58,937 nt of DNA from Desulfosporosinus sp. HMP52 (GTDB lineage Bacteria; Bacillota; Desulfitobacteriia; Desulfitobacteriales; Desulfitobacteriaceae), in NCBI RefSeq assembly GCF_000765145.1, contig NZ_JMGA01000005.1, positions 1 through 58,937 of the forward strand, read 5' to 3'. Position numbers and translations under genes: made by a program. Of this stretch, positions 25,565 through 34,599 are shown in pieces (the stretch's first letter is position 1; the number at the start of each line of letters is the position of its first letter). The notes below the pieces were generated by a model. That model made no database searches and was not told the origin of the DNA. It saw only the letters and a list, made by a program, of their open reading frames with translations.

Positions 25565-25906
25565 TTAAATATTGGTATTAATTTCTTCGGTAGCTTGCTC
25601 AATCTCTTCAAGAGACATCCCATCTTTGCCCAAATTAAACTTAATTGCGTCTGACCAGAAAGCGCATTTAGCACTAATCTTTTTATAAGCCTTGGCATTG
25701 GTCTTATTTTCTTTGGCTCTTGCTTCAGCATTTGATTGTACAATTGAGCAAATATAAAGAGCTTTGACGCGAGCATCCTTATCAAGATCACCAAATGTCT
25801 GGTTCAATTCAGCAATTAGAGTCCGATAGTACTCAGAAAACTCCTCAAAAGGAATTTCCGTATCCATGTGTAAGTATTCTTTCAACTTTTCAAGCAGCTT
25901 ATCCAA
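25565..25906 (-). CDS. hypothetical protein, 113 aa
   Basis: Small soluble helical protein with a GGAGGG ribosome site before its ATG and a strong terminator after it, so it is probably monocistronic. Composition is rich in Lys, Glu and Ala; the middle AEARAKENKTNAKAYKKISA suggests an exposed amphipathic helix. A single WSDAIKF segment stands out. I do not recognise a family. No membrane segment or signal peptide. Confidence 0.7.
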   Translation of the reverse strand: MDKLLEKLKEYLHMDTEIPFEEFSEYYRTLIAELNQTFGDLDKDARVKALYICSIVQSNAEARAKENKTNAKAYKKISAKCAFWSDAIKFNLGKDGMSLEEIEQATEEINTNI

Positions 25907-25993
25907 TGTTCACCCTCCAAAAAAACCTAATTAATCTTATATAGTATATAACCCTTTAAATAAAATAACAAGGGTTTAGTTTATTGTGTTAAA

Positions 25994-27166
25994 TCACTGG
26001 AAAAATACAGAGGTTGTCTTACCTTCATCTAAAAGGCGTCTAATAATAGCATGGGATTTCAAAGGGTCAACCTTCCAATAACTAATTTCATCCTCAATGA
26101 GAAAATTACCTGGTAATGTCTGGGAAATGACTTCCGGATTTTTAAAGTGGTTAAGAATATTGGCTAGTGACCATAGTTCACCGACCGAAAGATTTGTTTC
26201 CATGGATTTTGTCATTTGGGCAATCAAGGCAGGCAATTTTGGCAGAGTTTTAACTTGTTTCAATTCCTTTACCATCGCTTTAAGCACTACCTGCTGACGA
26301 GAAGTTCTGGAAATGTCCGCCAAAGCGTCTTGCCGAAATCTGGCATATTGCAAGGCCTGTGTCCCATTTAAACGCTGAGTTCCTTTTTTAAGGTTGATCG
26401 TTCCATCTTCCTTGTCCCCAGTAACATAATACATATCTTTCTCTACGGTAACGGTGATTCCACCCAAGGTATCAATCATTTTCTTAAAACCGTTGAAATT
26501 TGTCAAAACATACCCATCGATGGGCTGACCTGTGATTTCTTCAACTAAGGATTGCGTGGTTATTAGTCCTTTCCCTAAACGTGCTGCTGCATTGATTTTT
26601 TCTTTACCATAGCCAGGAATATTGACTTGAGTGTCTCTGGGAATAGACAGCAAGGAAATTTGGCCATTTACCGTGTTGATACTGGCTACCAGAAGAGTAT
26701 CAGTGTTACTATATGATTTTTCACCAGGTCTTTGATCAACCCCAACTAAAAGCACCGTGAACTGCTTCTGATTAATGGTCGGGATAGATTCTTCGATAAT
26801 TACATCAAGATTATTACCGATAGGATCTTGATTAGGAACATCAGAATCGGTAATCTCACTGACAGAATCCGGATTATTCGATTCATTTTCACGAACCTTA
26901 TTTTCACCTTTGTTATTAGACTCTAATAACCCTTCATTTTTCTTTTCCAAACTATTATATTCCCGTATTGTTTTTTCGTCCCTTCGCAATTCCACCTCTG
27001 TTTTAGCCAAAGTAAGAGGTGGTCTTTCCAATCCAAAAAACTGTTGAACTGCAAAAAAATCACCCACAACTAAAAGTATGCCCAGTAGAAATCCGAGAAG
27101 TAGTGAGTTTTTGTAGGCCCCTATGACCCGGAAAAGTGTTTTCAAACAATGCTTTTTTTCTTTCAT
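25994..27166 (-). CDS. LytR-CpsA-Psr (LCP) family cell-wall ligase
   Basis: 390 aa from the ATG at 27166 (GGAG about 8-9 nt upstream). A cytoplasmic start, one membrane helix (SLLLGFLLGILLVVGDFF, about 19-36), a charged Asn/Glu-rich spacer (60-125), then the LCP catalytic domain with LLVGVDQRPGEKSYSNTDTL, LSIPRDTQVNIPGYGKEKIN and LQYARFRQDALADISRTSRQ. The arginines and aspartates of these motifs bind the polyprenyl-pyrophosphate donor. It should attach anionic or sugar polymers to peptidoglycan outside the cell. No wall-polymer genes are adjacent. Confidence 0.9.
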   Translation of the reverse strand: MKEKKHCLKTLFRVIGAYKNSLLLGFLLGILLVVGDFFAVQQFFGLERPPLTLAKTEVELRRDEKTIREYNSLEKKNEGLLESNNKGENKVRENESNNPDSVSEITDSDVPNQDPIGNNLDVIIEESIPTINQKQFTVLLVGVDQRPGEKSYSNTDTLLVASINTVNGQISLLSIPRDTQVNIPGYGKEKINAAARLGKGLITTQSLVEEITGQPIDGYVLTNFNGFKKMIDTLGGITVTVEKDMYYVTGDKEDGTINLKKGTQRLNGTQALQYARFRQDALADISRTSRQQVVLKAMVKELKQVKTLPKLPALIAQMTKSMETNLSVGELWSLANILNHFKNPEVISQTLPGNFLIEDEISYWKVDPLKSHAIIRRLLDEGKTTSVFFQ

Positions 27167-27332
27167 CCGAGTCCACTCCAATCTAATCACTTTATCCTTA
27201 GCATCAAACAATCTCCTCGGAAATATTCTAGATAATCTCAAAAAAACACAAAAAAAATCCCTTCCCGGGACTTTTCCTTCAGCTAAATCCATTTTTTATT
27301 AGCAAAATTCCTTTATTTCATATAAAGGATAC

Positions 27333-27360
27333 ACCCTCTACATTTTATTTACATATAATA
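27333..27360 (+). promoter_or_regulatory. sigma-K-like promoter of the Pro/Tyr-rich gene
   Basis: AC (27333-27334), a 17-nt spacer and CATATAATA (27352-27360) match the sigma-K pattern AC-N16/17-CATANNNTA described in Bacillus. It sits 78 bp before the TTG start codon. Pattern match only; AT-rich DNA gives such matches by chance. Confidence 0.4.
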
Positions 27361-27437
27361 CCAATGACCTAGGCATACCCCACGAAAAATTAGCGCAATT
27401 TAAGCTAAATCTTTTTAGCGAAAGGGGGAGACTAACA

Positions 27438-27866
27438 TTGAATTACGAATACTCCTATGGCCATACACCCGCATTAAGAAATCCTTGCCTCTTTCAACAA
27501 AACATGATTCGTCCGACTCCCACTTATTACCCCACTCCAAAACCAACTTCTGCAACAATTAATAGATATAACCCTTATTCTAACCAATATCCCCGTTCTA
27601 ACCTTTATCCCCGTTCCCAATCCCCTTCGCCCTACTTTCATTATCCTAATCCTTATAATAGTAATTTAACTGGTTATCCCATCTCTTCAGCGCTTCCATT
27701 ATTCTCTTCTCATTCTGTTCCCACTTATTCTTATGCTCCCACGGTTTCATCTAAAGGATTAGTGATTGTTATGATCGCGACCCTCGTATTAGTTGCTCTT
27801 GACTTAGTAATCGTCCGTCCCCAAAAGCACAGGTCCGAAGCCTATCAAACGAACTCCAACATTTAA
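27438..27866 (+). CDS. Pro/Tyr/Ser-rich protein with one membrane helix
   Basis: 142 aa, TTG start with AAAGGGGGAG eight nt upstream. Residues 1-95 are low complexity, rich in Pro, Tyr, Asn and Ser, with degenerate Tyr-Pro repeats (YPRSNLYPRSQSPSPYFHYP). Residues about 108-127 are a membrane helix, LVIVMIATLVLVALDLVIV, then a basic tail. No enzyme motifs. The composition is like spore-coat or exosporium proteins, and a sigma-K-like promoter lies upstream; a role in the outer spore layers is an inference. Confidence 0.65.
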   Translation: MNYEYSYGHTPALRNPCLFQQNMIRPTPTYYPTPKPTSATINRYNPYSNQYPRSNLYPRSQSPSPYFHYPNPYNSNLTGYPISSALPLFSSHSVPTYSYAPTVSSKGLVIVMIATLVLVALDLVIVRPQKHRSEAYQTNSNI

Positions 27867-27920
27867 GCTGAGCTATCCTCAAATTTCAGCTCTAATCCCA
27901 GACAGGGCCAGAGTAAACTC

Positions 27921-28143
27921 CTATCTTTCCAAGCGATCAGGTAAAACATCGTTTCTCAATAAATCAAAGTAGGTTTCTTGCCTTACTATTATATCCGCCT
28001 GCCCATCCTTACAAGGATTACTGCCGGTCGTGGAAGCTGATTTTTATTTGAAGACATAGAATAATTAGGCACATTATCTGTCATCCCTCCGTCTACTGCA
28101 ACATATTTCCGAACCCGGTAATTTCTTTAATAGAACCGATAGT
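27921..28143 (-). pseudogene. lysA: decayed diaminopimelate decarboxylase gene
   Basis: Reading the minus strand from about 28143: TIGSIKEITG, a one-base shift, then VRKYVAVDGGMTDN (from 28114), which is the conserved LysA block with the PLP-site region. It jumps directly to YSMSSNKNQLPRPAVILV, a C-terminal LysA block, so roughly 100 codons between them are deleted. A lost base in the next lysine codon shifts the frame, after which DGQADIIVRQETYFDLLRN and DVLPDRLER continue to a TAG at 27921-27923. N-terminal LysA sequence is absent. This is a degraded fragment; a functional lysA must lie elsewhere if the cell makes lysine and meso-DAP. Confidence 0.85.
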
Positions 28144-28170
28144 ATATAGCTATCCATTTATGTCAGAAAA

Positions 28171-28205
28171 AACCGGCAACAGAAGGAGGTCTTCTGTTGC
28201 CGGTT
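28171..28205 (-). terminator. terminator of the activase cluster
   Basis: Perfect 15-bp stem AACCGGCAACAGAAG/CTTCTGTTGCCGGTT with a 5-nt loop, followed on the minus strand by TTTTCTGAC. It closes the three-gene operon at 28252-31466. Confidence 0.9.
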
Positions 28206-28251
28206 TACATCTCTGCCACACCTCAGGGAGAATGAGGTAGATAAAATTTGA

Positions 28252-29280
28252 TTAGGCACCTCGTTGCTCCTCTTTACTTTCTTCTCCCCTAGTGCCCGGA
28301 CTAGGAACTCCTATAACAGACCACTTGCCGCATCGGTCTCCCCATCTGGCTAAGCTCTTTCCATCTTGGGTAATCTCAACGACTTCACAGCGGTTTGCAC
28401 ATCCTTTACAATCAAAGCTTTTTGCTTGAAACTGCGTATCACCCAGGTTCAAGCCACGAAATTGAGTTCGGATATCTTGCCGCAGTCCTACTTTTTCCTG
28501 AGCTAGGTATGCTGCACCCAGCGCACCCATCACATTGTAATTTTCGGGCACTATGATGGATTGACCCAGCTCTTCTTCAAAGGCTTTGCAGATACCAGGG
28601 TTAGCAGCTACACCTCCTTGAAAAAAAATAGGCCCCCGGATCTCTTTGTTTTTGCCGACATTATTTAAATAGTTTCTAACCATAGCCTGACAGAGACCAG
28701 CCAGGATATCAGGTAAGGAGTGCCCGAGCTGCTGTTTATGAATCATATCCGATTCTGCAAAAACTGAACAGCGTCCGGCGATACGAACAGGATTTTTTGC
28801 TTCAAGGGCCAAATGTCCAAACTCTTCAATCTTTATACCCAGGCGCGATGCTTGTTGATCCAGAAAGGAACCAGTACCCGCTGCACAAACAGTGTTCATC
28901 GCAAAATCAGATACCACACCATCTCTGAGAATAATTATCTTCGAATCCTGTCCGCCAATTTCAAGAATTGTTTGTACTTGGGGATTAACTCGGGAAGCAG
29001 CAACGGCATGGGCAGTGATCTCGTTCTTAATAACATCGGCACCCAATAATGTCGCCGCAAGCTGTCGGGCACTCCCCGTTGTTCCTACGCCAATAATTTC
29101 TGCTGACTTTCCGATTTTTGATCTTAGAAGTCTAATCCCCTCTTGAATGATTTGCATAGGACGCCCTTGTGTTCTTAGATAAAGTGCTTCTTTCACGGTA
29201 TTGTCCTGGCCCAGCAGGACTATATTTGTACTGACCGATCCAACGTCAACACCAAGAAAGTATTTATCATCCCCCAACAC
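28252..29280 (-). CDS. BadF/BcrA-type acyl-CoA dehydratase activase homologue
   Basis: ATPase of the ASKHA fold, 342 aa, related to the HgdC activator that drives electrons into 2-hydroxyacyl-CoA dehydratases. Motifs: FLGVDVGSVSTNIVLL (phosphate 1), ILEIGGQDSKIIIL, and NTVCAAGTGSFLDQQASRLG, whose cysteine ligates the bridging 4Fe-4S cluster in family members. A second cysteine, in GRCSVFAESDMIHKQQLG, is also conserved. The C-terminal tail adds FDCKGCANRCEVVEI, an extra Cys cluster. It overlaps the next gene upstream by 14 bp. Its partners here are the two DUF2229-type proteins; no HgdA/HgdB dehydratase is present. Confidence 0.87.
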   Translation of the reverse strand: MLGDDKYFLGVDVGSVSTNIVLLGQDNTVKEALYLRTQGRPMQIIQEGIRLLRSKIGKSAEIIGVGTTGSARQLAATLLGADVIKNEITAHAVAASRVNPQVQTILEIGGQDSKIIILRDGVVSDFAMNTVCAAGTGSFLDQQASRLGIKIEEFGHLALEAKNPVRIAGRCSVFAESDMIHKQQLGHSLPDILAGLCQAMVRNYLNNVGKNKEIRGPIFFQGGVAANPGICKAFEEELGQSIIVPENYNVMGALGAAYLAQEKVGLRQDIRTQFRGLNLGDTQFQAKSFDCKGCANRCEVVEITQDGKSLARWGDRCGKWSVIGVPSPGTRGEESKEEQRGA

Positions 29281-30406
29281 TTAACACTCCTTCTCTTGTT
29301 TGAATGCTTTCCTGAAGTAGCCGCGCCCTTTCGAGCATATCTACATACGCTTCCAAGCGAGTTTGTATGCCAGCATGCCCGGTATGCTCATCTACAATCA
29401 GAGTCATAATCGGTATTTTGTAAGCATCTTGTACTTTGGGCAGTACGCTGGCGGCAACAATTTCAGGCATGCACGATAACGGAAAAACCTGAATAATTCC
29501 ATCATACCCTTCTCGCGCAAATTTAACTGCTGCCCCTACTGTTTCAATACCATGCCCTCCAACAAAATGAGGCAAAAAAGGTTTAGCATGTTTAGAATAA
29601 GATCTAATTGATCGATAACCGGGTGCTAATCCTTGGAAAATATGGCTTCCTACCCATCCTGAAAGATAAATTGAACGGTCTACTTCCACCCCTAAACGCC
29701 CTAACTCTTCTTCGATACCCACAGAACTGAAAGGATCAAGTATTGTATAGATTTCACCGATAATACCTATTCGCAAGGGTTTAACACTCTCCGTGTTAAG
29801 TCCCTCTTGGCGTTCTCGAATACTCTCTTGCACCCAAGCTACTGTATCTTTAACCTTCTTTTCCGTCATCGCCTGAACCAGCTGCTCTTTAGCTTTTTCA
29901 TATAACTTTTCTGTAAGTGCAGGATTAGGAAGCCGCGGTCGGGCCGCATGAATCAAATCTTCAACTCTGTCTAAGGCAACACTCTTTAAATATGCAAATC
30001 GCATAGCCATTAAGATTTTAGCCCAAGAATTCTTCGTCCCAGCTAAAAAACGAATCCGTTTAGCCAACCCCAGCAAACTTCCATCAGGTGGTTCCAGAGT
30101 GACTACTTCGTAGTTATACCCAGAATCAATAAGGATTTGGCGTTCAACTTCCCCATAGTAGCCAAACCTGCAAGGCCCGATTCCACCTGTGATTACAATC
30201 GTATCTGCCCCTTCATTGGCTGCTTCTATATAATTTCCCAGATTTAATTTTAAAGGCAAGCAGGCTGATTCCGGGGATAACTTAGTTCCTAAATTCAAAG
30301 TCCGTTTACTATTAAAAGGCGGAACCACTACTTCTACATTCAATGATTCAAAGAGCGTTTGAATCACTATCCAGGCATTCCCCATATGTGGAAACGTAAC
30401 CTTCAT
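29267..30406 (-). CDS. DUF2229/HgdB-like dehydratase-related protein
   Basis: 379 aa from an ATG with AAGGAGGAGGG right upstream. Related to the C-terminal regions of large acyl-CoA dehydratase activase-related proteins and to the D-component fold. It has SPESACLPLKLNLGNYIEA, VITGGIGPCRFGYYGEVE, FPLSCMPEIVAASVLPKVQ and, near the end, VDEHTGHAGIQTRLEAYVDM. Conserved cysteines (about residues 45, 76, 300) may bind a 4Fe-4S cluster. It shares the DEHxGxAGxxTRLEAxxDM ending with the upstream 372-aa protein, so the two are paralogues. The reaction is unknown. Confidence 0.8.
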   Translation of the reverse strand: MKVTFPHMGNAWIVIQTLFESLNVEVVVPPFNSKRTLNLGTKLSPESACLPLKLNLGNYIEAANEGADTIVITGGIGPCRFGYYGEVERQILIDSGYNYEVVTLEPPDGSLLGLAKRIRFLAGTKNSWAKILMAMRFAYLKSVALDRVEDLIHAARPRLPNPALTEKLYEKAKEQLVQAMTEKKVKDTVAWVQESIRERQEGLNTESVKPLRIGIIGEIYTILDPFSSVGIEEELGRLGVEVDRSIYLSGWVGSHIFQGLAPGYRSIRSYSKHAKPFLPHFVGGHGIETVGAAVKFAREGYDGIIQVFPLSCMPEIVAASVLPKVQDAYKIPIMTLIVDEHTGHAGIQTRLEAYVDMLERARLLQESIQTREGVLSVGG

Positions 30407-31466
30407 GGACCCTCCTCCTTTCGACCATATCCAAAAAGGCTTCCAGCCGAGTAACCAAACCAGCCTCGCCACTGTGTTCATCCAGGGTAATTAACATATA
30501 TGGCTTATGTTTCTCTCGTGCTTTTCGTGAAACTAATTCTTGGATTATTGAGTCGGTTCCACAACCAAAACATGTAAGATAAATAATTCCATCAACCCTT
30601 TGATCCTCTGCATATTTATTTCCCGCCCCAAAAATTTGCTTAGAGTGACTCCAAAATATTTTCTTTCGTAACCCGGACAGATGACCTTCAATATCTTCTT
30701 GTCGAACATTTTGGACTAATTCCACATCTACCTTTTCATGAAGTTTTCTAAGTAGGTTTAAGTTGGCATAGGATTCATGAGTTAAATAGGAATGGCCAAC
30801 TAAGGCAATTCTCAATCGGTCGGATTTCTCCCCTACTGCTAAATGCGGCTGCTTTTCAGCTTTATCGCCGATCAATGAAATTTTTGAGATCATCCGTTCT
30901 TTCCAGGTAAGAGGGGCATTAGATATATTACTTTCAGTGAAATCCCATGAAGCAGACTCAACTTTATTAAGGCTGTCTTCAAAATCCCACTCTGCCCCCA
31001 TTGTGTTTTGATATTTTTTTTGCCATTCCATACCTTTGTTAAAAGCCTGTCGGATCTCAGCTTTGCTTTTACCCAATTGTTCGGTCAAGACCTCCAGATC
31101 CTTTAAAACCTGACGTTTACTATTACGCCAATTCAAGGTAACCGTTAAAACTGACTGGCCCTCAGGAACTGCCGGAAGCACGCTTTCCGGGATACCCAAA
31201 AACTTCGGGCAAGTGTAAGTATCCGCTTCAATACTAACCATTCGAGGCAGGAAAATGTAGTCAACATTTTCTAAAGCTTGAATATGCCCAGCTAACAGTT
31301 TAAGCGGTAAACATGTTTCATCACTTGCTTTCTTTAGACCCTGATCCATAATCTTTCGATGAGTGGGCGGTGATATCACTAGCTCAATGTCTAAACTATG
31401 GAAAAATCCAGCCCAAAAAGGGAAGTAATCAAAATAATACAAGGCACGAGGAAAACCAATTCTCAC
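30348..31466 (-). CDS. DUF2229-type acyl-CoA dehydratase activase-related protein
   Basis: 372 aa, first gene of the trio. The N terminus MRIGFPRALYYFDYFPFWAG is the classic DUF2229 start; it continues with ASDETCLPLKLLAGHIQAL, FLPRMVS, and GIIYLTCFGCGTDSIIQELV, with cysteines suited to an Fe-S cluster, then LDEHSGEAGLVTRLEAFLDM. Its last 59 bp overlap the next gene in another frame. In many Firmicutes, activase and DUF2229 parts form one protein of about 1,400 aa; here they are three separate, overlapping genes. Substrate and product unknown. Confidence 0.8.
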   Translation of the reverse strand: MRIGFPRALYYFDYFPFWAGFFHSLDIELVISPPTHRKIMDQGLKKASDETCLPLKLLAGHIQALENVDYIFLPRMVSIEADTYTCPKFLGIPESVLPAVPEGQSVLTVTLNWRNSKRQVLKDLEVLTEQLGKSKAEIRQAFNKGMEWQKKYQNTMGAEWDFEDSLNKVESASWDFTESNISNAPLTWKERMISKISLIGDKAEKQPHLAVGEKSDRLRIALVGHSYLTHESYANLNLLRKLHEKVDVELVQNVRQEDIEGHLSGLRKKIFWSHSKQIFGAGNKYAEDQRVDGIIYLTCFGCGTDSIIQELVSRKAREKHKPYMLITLDEHSGEAGLVTRLEAFLDMVERRRVHEGYVSTYGECLDSDSNAL

Positions 31467-31587
31467 TAAACTTGCATCCTTTCATATTTCCATCCAGTTG
31501 AATATTTTTAAAACAACATATGGCCCTACCTTTAAGCCCCCAGAATTCCTGATGTATTGATATTTTGAGGACGTTAAAAGTCCTGCA

Positions 31588-33066
31588 TTATGGCTGACGA
31601 TCTTTATCTTGCGGCTTTAGAATACTGGGGCGTTGGTTTCTAAGGGTAACCGGCGACCGGACCAAAATTCCCTTCATTGCCTTTGCATCAAAAGGCAGGA
31701 GCGGCCAAAGATAAGGCACACCAAAGGAGCTTGTCCGCCATAAAAGGAAAAATACCGCGGCCGCTCCAACCAAAAAGCCAATATAGCTGAAAAAACCAGT
31801 GGTAATGATCATAAACAATCTCGATAAGCGATTGGCAAGACCTAGTTCATAGCTGGGTGTAGCAAATGTCCCTACGGATACGATAGCAATATACATTACA
31901 ACCTCCGGTGTAAACAGCCCGACCTTAACCGCAATATCGCCAAGCATGAAAGCAGCAATCAGACCTAAAGCTGTTCCTAATGGACCCGGAGTATGTATTG
32001 TTCCTAAGCGGAGGAGATCTACGCCAAGTTCGGCCAGTAATACTTGAATAAATAGAGAAATCTTCGTTTGTTCTGTTACACCGATAAATTGAAGCCCTTC
32101 AGGCAGTAACTGGGGATTCATAGCTGCTGCTAACCAGAGAGGCAAAAGAAAAAGGGCTGCAAAGATTCCCGCAAATCGTACCCAACGAAGATATGCCCCT
32201 ACTATTGGTTCTTGACGATATTCTTCAGCATGCTGAACATGGCTCCAATAAGTAGACGGTGCAATAATCACTGAGGGAGAGGTATCAACTATGATGACAA
32301 CATATCCTTCAAGCAAATGAATAGCTGCCACATCCGGGCGTTCCGTATAACGAACCCGAGGATAAGGATTCCAGAATTTGCTTCCTAAAATAAACTCTTC
32401 GACGCTCTTTTCAGCCATGGGAATCCCATCAATTTTGATTGCCTGGATGTCTTTTTGAATTTTTTCTACCATATCTAAATTGGTGATATCTTCAATATAA
32501 GCCAGACAAACATCTGTCTTTGATCGTCCTCCCACCTGGACTAATTTCATGCGCAGTTTGGGATCTCTTAAGCGTCGGCGTACTAAAGCGGTATTCATGA
32601 CAAGAGTCTCTGTAAATCCATCCCGACTTCCCCGAGTCACACGCTCGATATCCGGTTCCTGGGGGGCTCGGGCAGGATATGATCTGGCATCTACAATAAT
32701 CGCCTTATCTTGTCCCTCGACAAAGATCGCCATTGGCCCCGACAAAATAAAATAGAGAACTTTGTCCATGGTTTGCGCTTCAGAAACTTGAAGATTGACA
32801 ATGCGTCCCTTAACTAATTTTTCGAGAGCATTTACGACAAGGTCAGAGCGTTCTAAGTCAATTAAAGCATCAATTATCAGGCTGGCTACCTGGGAATTGA
32901 CCATACCGTTAACAGAATAAATGGCAACTTTTTTACCACCAATGGACATTTCCCTGAGCACGATATCAAAACAATCCGGAACTCCTAATTCCCGATTTAA
33001 AAAATCAACGTTCTCTTGATAACTCTTGCTCACCGGAATATTCTTTTCACTGGAATTATCGTCCAT
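31588..33066 (-). CDS. spoVAF: GerA/SpoVAF family spore membrane protein
   Basis: 492 aa from the ATG at 33066 with GGGGGGAG nine nt upstream. The N-terminal soluble half is the GerA-type domain, with DLVVNALEKLVKGRIVNLQV, TRGSRDGFTETLVMNTALVR, RRRLRDPKLRM and LRWVRFAGIFAALFLLPLWL. The C-terminal half has four or five membrane helices and the family motif GTIHTPGPLGTALGLIAAFM. SpoVAF associates with the SpoVA channel and GerA receptors in the spore inner membrane. It is the last gene of the spoVA cluster here. Confidence 0.9.
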   Translation of the reverse strand: MDDNSSEKNIPVSKSYQENVDFLNRELGVPDCFDIVLREMSIGGKKVAIYSVNGMVNSQVASLIIDALIDLERSDLVVNALEKLVKGRIVNLQVSEAQTMDKVLYFILSGPMAIFVEGQDKAIIVDARSYPARAPQEPDIERVTRGSRDGFTETLVMNTALVRRRLRDPKLRMKLVQVGGRSKTDVCLAYIEDITNLDMVEKIQKDIQAIKIDGIPMAEKSVEEFILGSKFWNPYPRVRYTERPDVAAIHLLEGYVVIIVDTSPSVIIAPSTYWSHVQHAEEYRQEPIVGAYLRWVRFAGIFAALFLLPLWLAAAMNPQLLPEGLQFIGVTEQTKISLFIQVLLAELGVDLLRLGTIHTPGPLGTALGLIAAFMLGDIAVKVGLFTPEVVMYIAIVSVGTFATPSYELGLANRLSRLFMIITTGFFSYIGFLVGAAAVFFLLWRTSSFGVPYLWPLLPFDAKAMKGILVRSPVTLRNQRPSILKPQDKDRQP

Positions 33067-33147
33067 ACTATTCAACTCCCCCCTAAACGTGGTTCGTGGT
33101 TCGTATCTCAGTTGCTAGTCGTTTCGACTAGTTAAAGTAGATTTTTG

Positions 33148-33510
33148 TTATCCTTTGGGTTTGAAGGTTACTGACATCAAGTAGCCGAAAAATACAGCTG
33201 CAGCTATTCCTACAGCTGTTGCTTCAACTCCCCCGGAGAATGCTCCCATAATCCCCCGTTTCTCAACTGCTTCCATGGCCCCTTTGGCTAATGAATACCC
33301 AAAACCAGACAAAGGAATCGAGGCTCCCGCTCCTCCGATTTTTATTAAGGGCTCGTATAGTCCCAATGCTCCTAAGATTGCTCCGCCAGAGACAAAAGAT
33401 ACTAACACATGGGCTGGAGTAAATGAGGGTTTGGTAAGATCCATAAGAAGCTGACCTATCACACAAATTGTCCCACCGACTAAAAAAGCCGGAATAATCA
33501 TATCAAACAT
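33148..33510 (-). CDS. spoVAE: stage V sporulation protein AE (AEb type)
   Basis: Small membrane protein of 120 aa, three or four helices, subunit of the SpoVA dipicolinate channel. Motifs FLVGGTICVIGQLLMDLTK, HVLVSFVSGGAILGALGLYE and GASIPLSGFGYSLAKGAMEA are typical. AAAGGA ribosome site before the ATG. It is homologous to SpoVAC (GGIICSIGQIIINF in that protein). It follows spoVAD by 17 bp. Confidence 0.93.
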   Translation of the reverse strand: MFDMIIPAFLVGGTICVIGQLLMDLTKPSFTPAHVLVSFVSGGAILGALGLYEPLIKIGGAGASIPLSGFGYSLAKGAMEAVEKRGIMGAFSGGVEATAVGIAAAVFFGYLMSVTFKPKG

Positions 33511-33527
33511 ACTTTAGATCCTTTCTT

Positions 33528-34535
33528 TTACTTCTCAATAACAACTGCATGTCCAATACCCGGAATAGATTCCCCTTGTAATGCTGAGGTAGGACTATGC
33601 AGGGCACCACTGCCAACAAGCATAACCTTGTTTAACTCTCCGGCTTTGATCCGCTTAAGAATATCCCCAGCAAAGACTACAGAAGAACAGCCACACCCGC
33701 TCCCTCCTGCATGAACATCCTGTGTATGATCATAGATCAAAACCCCGCAGTCAGTGAAATTTGTGCCGGTATCTATACCGCTCTGCTTTAATAACTCACA
33801 GGCTAATCCTAACCCCACTCCCCCCAGATCCCCTGAGGCGATTAAACTATAGTCTGTGGGTTGAAGTTGAATATCTTGAAAGTGGTTTAAGATTGTATCT
33901 GCTACTGCGGGGGCCATCGCTGCCCCCATATTATTAACATCCTTTACGGCAAAGTCTATTACTTTGCCAATCGTGGCTGAGGTAATTCGCGGCCCAACGC
34001 CACTGCTGCTGAGGAGGACACTACCGGCTCCGGTGACAGTCCACTGGGCACTCAAAGCCCTCTGAGAGCCTTGTTCCGTTGGCAAACGATATTGTCGTTC
34101 AGCGGTGTCATGATGACTTGATACCCCTACGAGAATTTTCTCGGCAAATCCACCATCAATTAACATACTTCCAACCGCTAACCCGAGAGCCATGGTTGAA
34201 CAAGCCCCGTACAACCCAATAAAGGGCAAAGCCATTTGCCTAGCTGCAAAATTCGAGGAAATAATCTGATTCAGCAAATCTCCAGCGAGCATAAAATCAA
34301 TTTGCTCCTTTTGGATAGAAGCTTGATCCATAGCCCCCTGCATCGCCTCTTGAAGCATTTTGCTTTCGGCAACCTCCCAAGACTTTTCCCCATTTATTCC
34401 GTCTTTACAGACCTTATCGAAGCTTTTTCCGAGCGGCCCTTGTCCTTCTTTAGGACCAACCACAGAATAGGATGATAGAATAACCGGCGGATTAGCAAAT
34501 ACAACTGTTTGGTTTCCTACTCGTTTTAAATTCAT
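33528..34535 (-). CDS. spoVAD: stage V sporulation protein AD
   Basis: 335 aa, thiolase-fold protein that binds dipicolinic acid on the outer face of the spore inner membrane. Motifs: GPEGQGPLGKSFDKVCKD-like opening, AFPFIGLYGACSTMALGLAV-type block around the pseudo-active-site cysteine (IGLYGACSTMALGLAVGSML), and SGDLGGVGLGLACELLKQSG. GGSGCGCSSVVFAGDIL lies near the C terminus. Part of the spoVAC-D-E-F cluster. Confidence 0.93.
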   Translation of the reverse strand: MNLKRVGNQTVVFANPPVILSSYSVVGPKEGQGPLGKSFDKVCKDGINGEKSWEVAESKMLQEAMQGAMDQASIQKEQIDFMLAGDLLNQIISSNFAARQMALPFIGLYGACSTMALGLAVGSMLIDGGFAEKILVGVSSHHDTAERQYRLPTEQGSQRALSAQWTVTGAGSVLLSSSGVGPRITSATIGKVIDFAVKDVNNMGAAMAPAVADTILNHFQDIQLQPTDYSLIASGDLGGVGLGLACELLKQSGIDTGTNFTDCGVLIYDHTQDVHAGGSGCGCSSVVFAGDILKRIKAGELNKVMLVGSGALHSPTSALQGESIPGIGHAVVIEK

Positions 34536-34599
34536 TATTTAACCCTTCCCATTTTAGTGAGTTTAAATCACATTTAATATCCGTCGTCCCATACTTACC

